Shown piece by piece: positions 62,401 to 64,000 of a stretch of 64,000 nucleotides of DNA. Position 1 is the stretch's first letter. Every line of letters begins with the position of its first letter. Source of the stretch: Chloranthus sessilifolius. Lineage: Eukaryota; Streptophyta; Magnoliopsida; Chloranthales; Chloranthaceae. The position numbers and the translations under genes are program-made. Below the pieces are notes generated by a model. The model had not been told where the DNA came from. It did no database searches and was given only the letters and a program-made list of their open reading frames with translations. The DNA lies in NCBI GenBank assembly GCA_021018995.1, contig CM037593.1, positions 8,708,088 to 8,772,087 on the forward strand, given 5' to 3'.

Positions 62401-62979
62401 GCTGGTGTATCCACTGAGTTTACGTGACTGAGTAAATTCATCCCACGACAATCTAACAGCTGCAGGTGATTACGTGGTGGAGTTAACGTCGACAATTCAG
62501 ATCCTACCGACGCTGATTTCATTGATCTCGCGGACGTTGAGTACTAGGAGCCTTGGGTGGGAGACGTTGCCGGTTATTAGGAGGACTACGGTGCTGATTT
62601 TGATCCGAGCGCTGGCTATTGATTATTATAGACTCGGTAGTAGATTTTGATCCGAGCGCTGGATATTGATTATTATACACTCGGTAGTAGATTTTATCCT
62701 CTGTTATTATTATTGACTCTATGATTTCATTTTATCGGATTTGTCTCCGACTCGCACTACGATTTTATTTGAGGATTTCTTAGATTCTATTACATTTATT
62801 CAGTATTTATGACTGCTTTCATATTCTACCTTTATATGTTGGTTTTATGGATTTCGTGGAGCTAGAATTACGCGATAACTCTGATTAAGTGTATGTTCGC
62901 TTAGCATATCTGGGATATGTGCGGGTCATAACTCAAAATTTTAAGCCCTTGGGATGGGATAGAATTTCGGGTCGTCATA
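59436..62979 (-). mobile_element. 3.5-kb solo LTR, same family as 21394-25569, TSD CCTTG
   Basis: On the - strand it starts TATGACGACCCGAAATTC and ends near AACATTAAAATAAAG-type sequence matching the end of the other copy. Shared blocks include GTCAGAGTCGCTGCTCGAGC, GTGGGTACCCAGCAAT (inverted) and ACCTGAGTAGTATGGGGTGG against CCACCCTACACTACACAGGT. CCTTG flanks it at 59431-59435 and 62980-62984. No coding sequence. Well diverged from the other copy; looks like an old solo LTR. Confidence 0.78.
60837..60905. repeat. short tandem repeats in the second solo LTR
   Basis: GCGACCACGAACATGAGCTT-like units about 22 bases long, three to four copies. It lies at about the place where the other LTR has its CGGACGTCCGTC array, but with a different unit. 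Confidence 0.5.
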
Positions 62980-63828
62980 CCTTGCTCATCCTTTTTTGGT
63001 TTATCTTGTAAATATCTTCTTCTTGTAATCCTTATGTTTTTCTTTTTTTCAATAAATTTGTTTCCATCATTTATTAAAAAAAATAGTAGAGAGAGAGAAT
63101 GCTGCGAGTGGGAGAACAGAGAGAGGATTGAGCTTAGAGAGAGAGAGAGGGAGAGGGTTGGGCTTAAGGAGAGAGAGAAGGCTGGGCTTGGGGAAGAGAG
63201 AGAGAGAGAGAACAGAGAGAAAAGTCTTTGAGTTGGGGGTCCATCGTGAATAAACTTGCGCCAAAAATATCGGTCCTTAAAGAACAAAAAAAAAATTATA
63301 TACGGATGGGGGATCATGGGACCTCCCATCGGATAATGTGGCTCCGCCACTGTTAGGGGACCTCTGTTTGTGCCCACATATTCCCTGAAAGCGATCACAT
63401 CCAAAACCCCTTGAACACCATTGATAGCTTCGGAACAGATGATGGAGATCGTGTTTCACCCCTATCTTTCTCATAATAGATCTTGAAATCACATCGTACC
63501 TATAAGACGGTCATTTTTTTATTCAATGTCACAAATCCACAAAAAGTGGCCCTAAATTCATGTGTGATGTGTGCGATATGTGACACAAAATAAAAAAATG
63601 ACCGTTTAATAGGTGCGCCATGATATCAAAATCTATTATGTGGGAGATAGGGGTGAAACACGAACTTCATTTTCTGAAGAAATTAATGGTGTTCAAGGGG
63701 TCTCAGAAGTGGGCTCTTCCAGAGAATGCGTGGGGGCAAACAGAGGTACCTTATCAATTTACAGACGTGAAAAAAAAAATATCAGGTATGATTAAAGCGT
63801 GCATCATAATGAGAAAATTTTGAAAGAA

Positions 63829-64000
63829 AATTGAAAAACTGGGAAAATCAATGAATCAAGCAACATGTACTCTTTAAGTTTTTCGCTCATTGATAGCTGT
63901 ACATCTGAAAGAGAGATGAATTTTAGAGAGAGAGTATATATACAGTGATGTGATATTTTAATGTATGTTTTACTCGCAAGTGCACGAATCGGTTTGTATA
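63829..64000. other. window end
   Basis: No gene. The last 40 bases contain TACTCGCAAGTGCACGAATC, a phrase that resembles the edge of a plant LTR-type repeat, but the window ends before this can be judged. Confidence 0.3.

Larger units (their letters stand above)
58935..63352. mobile_element. non-autonomous hAT element, TSD TTAGGGGA
   Basis: The ends CAGTGGCGGAGCCA and TGGCTCCGCCACTG are perfect 14-bp inverted repeats of hAT type. TTAGGGGA lies at 58927-58934 and 63353-63360. Without the LTR inside, it is about 870 bp, with GA-rich microsatellites (59265, 59335, 63085-63215) and no transposase. Confidence 0.9.
58930..63750. mobile_element. A-type MITE interrupted by a hAT element
   Basis: Left end GGGGACCTCTGTTTGTGCCC (from 63356, with its first bases also in the hAT target copy at 58930-58934), right end GGGGCAAACAGAGGTACC (to 63750), TTA on both sides. 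The arms contain the shared module. The net length without inserts is about 395 bp. Confidence 0.7.
58856..63828. mobile_element. outermost palindrome of a four-level nest
   Basis: The left arm 58856-58929 (CAAAATTTTCTC, ACGCTTTAATCATAC, TGATATT, GTCTGTAAATTG) is the reverse complement of 63754-63828 (CAATTTACAGAC, AATATCA, GTATGATTAAAGCGT, GAGAAAATTTTG). With the inserts removed, a ~150-bp hairpin MITE remains whose tip holds the insertion point TTA. It could instead be the outer part of one large palindrome. Confidence 0.65.

Noticed and set aside
62901-63404. 167-residue ORF rich in Ser-Leu
   Set aside because: It crosses the boundary of the solo LTR, the hAT element and GA microsatellites, so it cannot be one gene.

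Overview
This window is nuclear DNA of a flowering plant. Two host genes with clear plant orthologues carry GT-AG introns, and the rest is AT-rich and dominated by plant-type transposons: hAT, foldback MITEs, tRNA-derived SINEs, L1 and RTE LINEs, a Ty1/copia element, a TRIM, and large LTRs that look like Ty3/gypsy solo LTRs. The long repeat-filled introns suggest a large genome such as that of a woody magnoliid or another early-branching angiosperm. The lineage is an inference; the sequence does not fix the species.

Only two host protein genes are supported. (1) A hypersensitive-induced reaction (HIR) protein lies on the + strand at 27064-33664, with five coding exons giving an unbroken 287-residue SPFH/PHB protein. 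(2) A voltage-dependent anion channel (VDAC, mitochondrial outer-membrane porin) lies on the - strand at 57236-41821. Six coding exons of 831 bp are spread over 15.4 kb and encode an unbroken 276-residue protein. The two genes converge on an 8-kb repeat-rich spacer. They share no obvious pathway beyond both acting at membranes.

Layout. 1-2993: decayed hAT transposase gene. 3289-9100: foldback elements, a whole TRIM (5296-5698) inside a long-TIR element, and a SINE. 9861-10054: SINE. 10610-16650: solo TRIM LTR split by a Ty1/copia element (10765-16625, TSD TTCCC). 16862-17805: MITEs. 19084-20380: tandem ~350-bp repeat. 21394-25569: 4.2-kb solo LTR (TSD GTATT) carrying a 652-bp palindrome. 25570-33664: HIR gene and its upstream region. 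33665-41820: spacer with many palindromic MITEs. 41821-57236: VDAC gene with two L1 fragments, two RTE fragments and several MITEs in its introns. 58856-63828: a four-level nest (palindrome, MITE, non-autonomous hAT, solo LTR).

The most unusual pattern is a family of foldback elements that share one ~120-bp arm module but carry it in opposite polarity. In one class the module runs outward to inward; in the other it is turned inside out. Two of the best-defined copies, one of each polarity, have 9-bp target duplications of Mutator type. No CRISPR array, rRNA gene, functional tRNA gene or prokaryotic gene cluster was seen.
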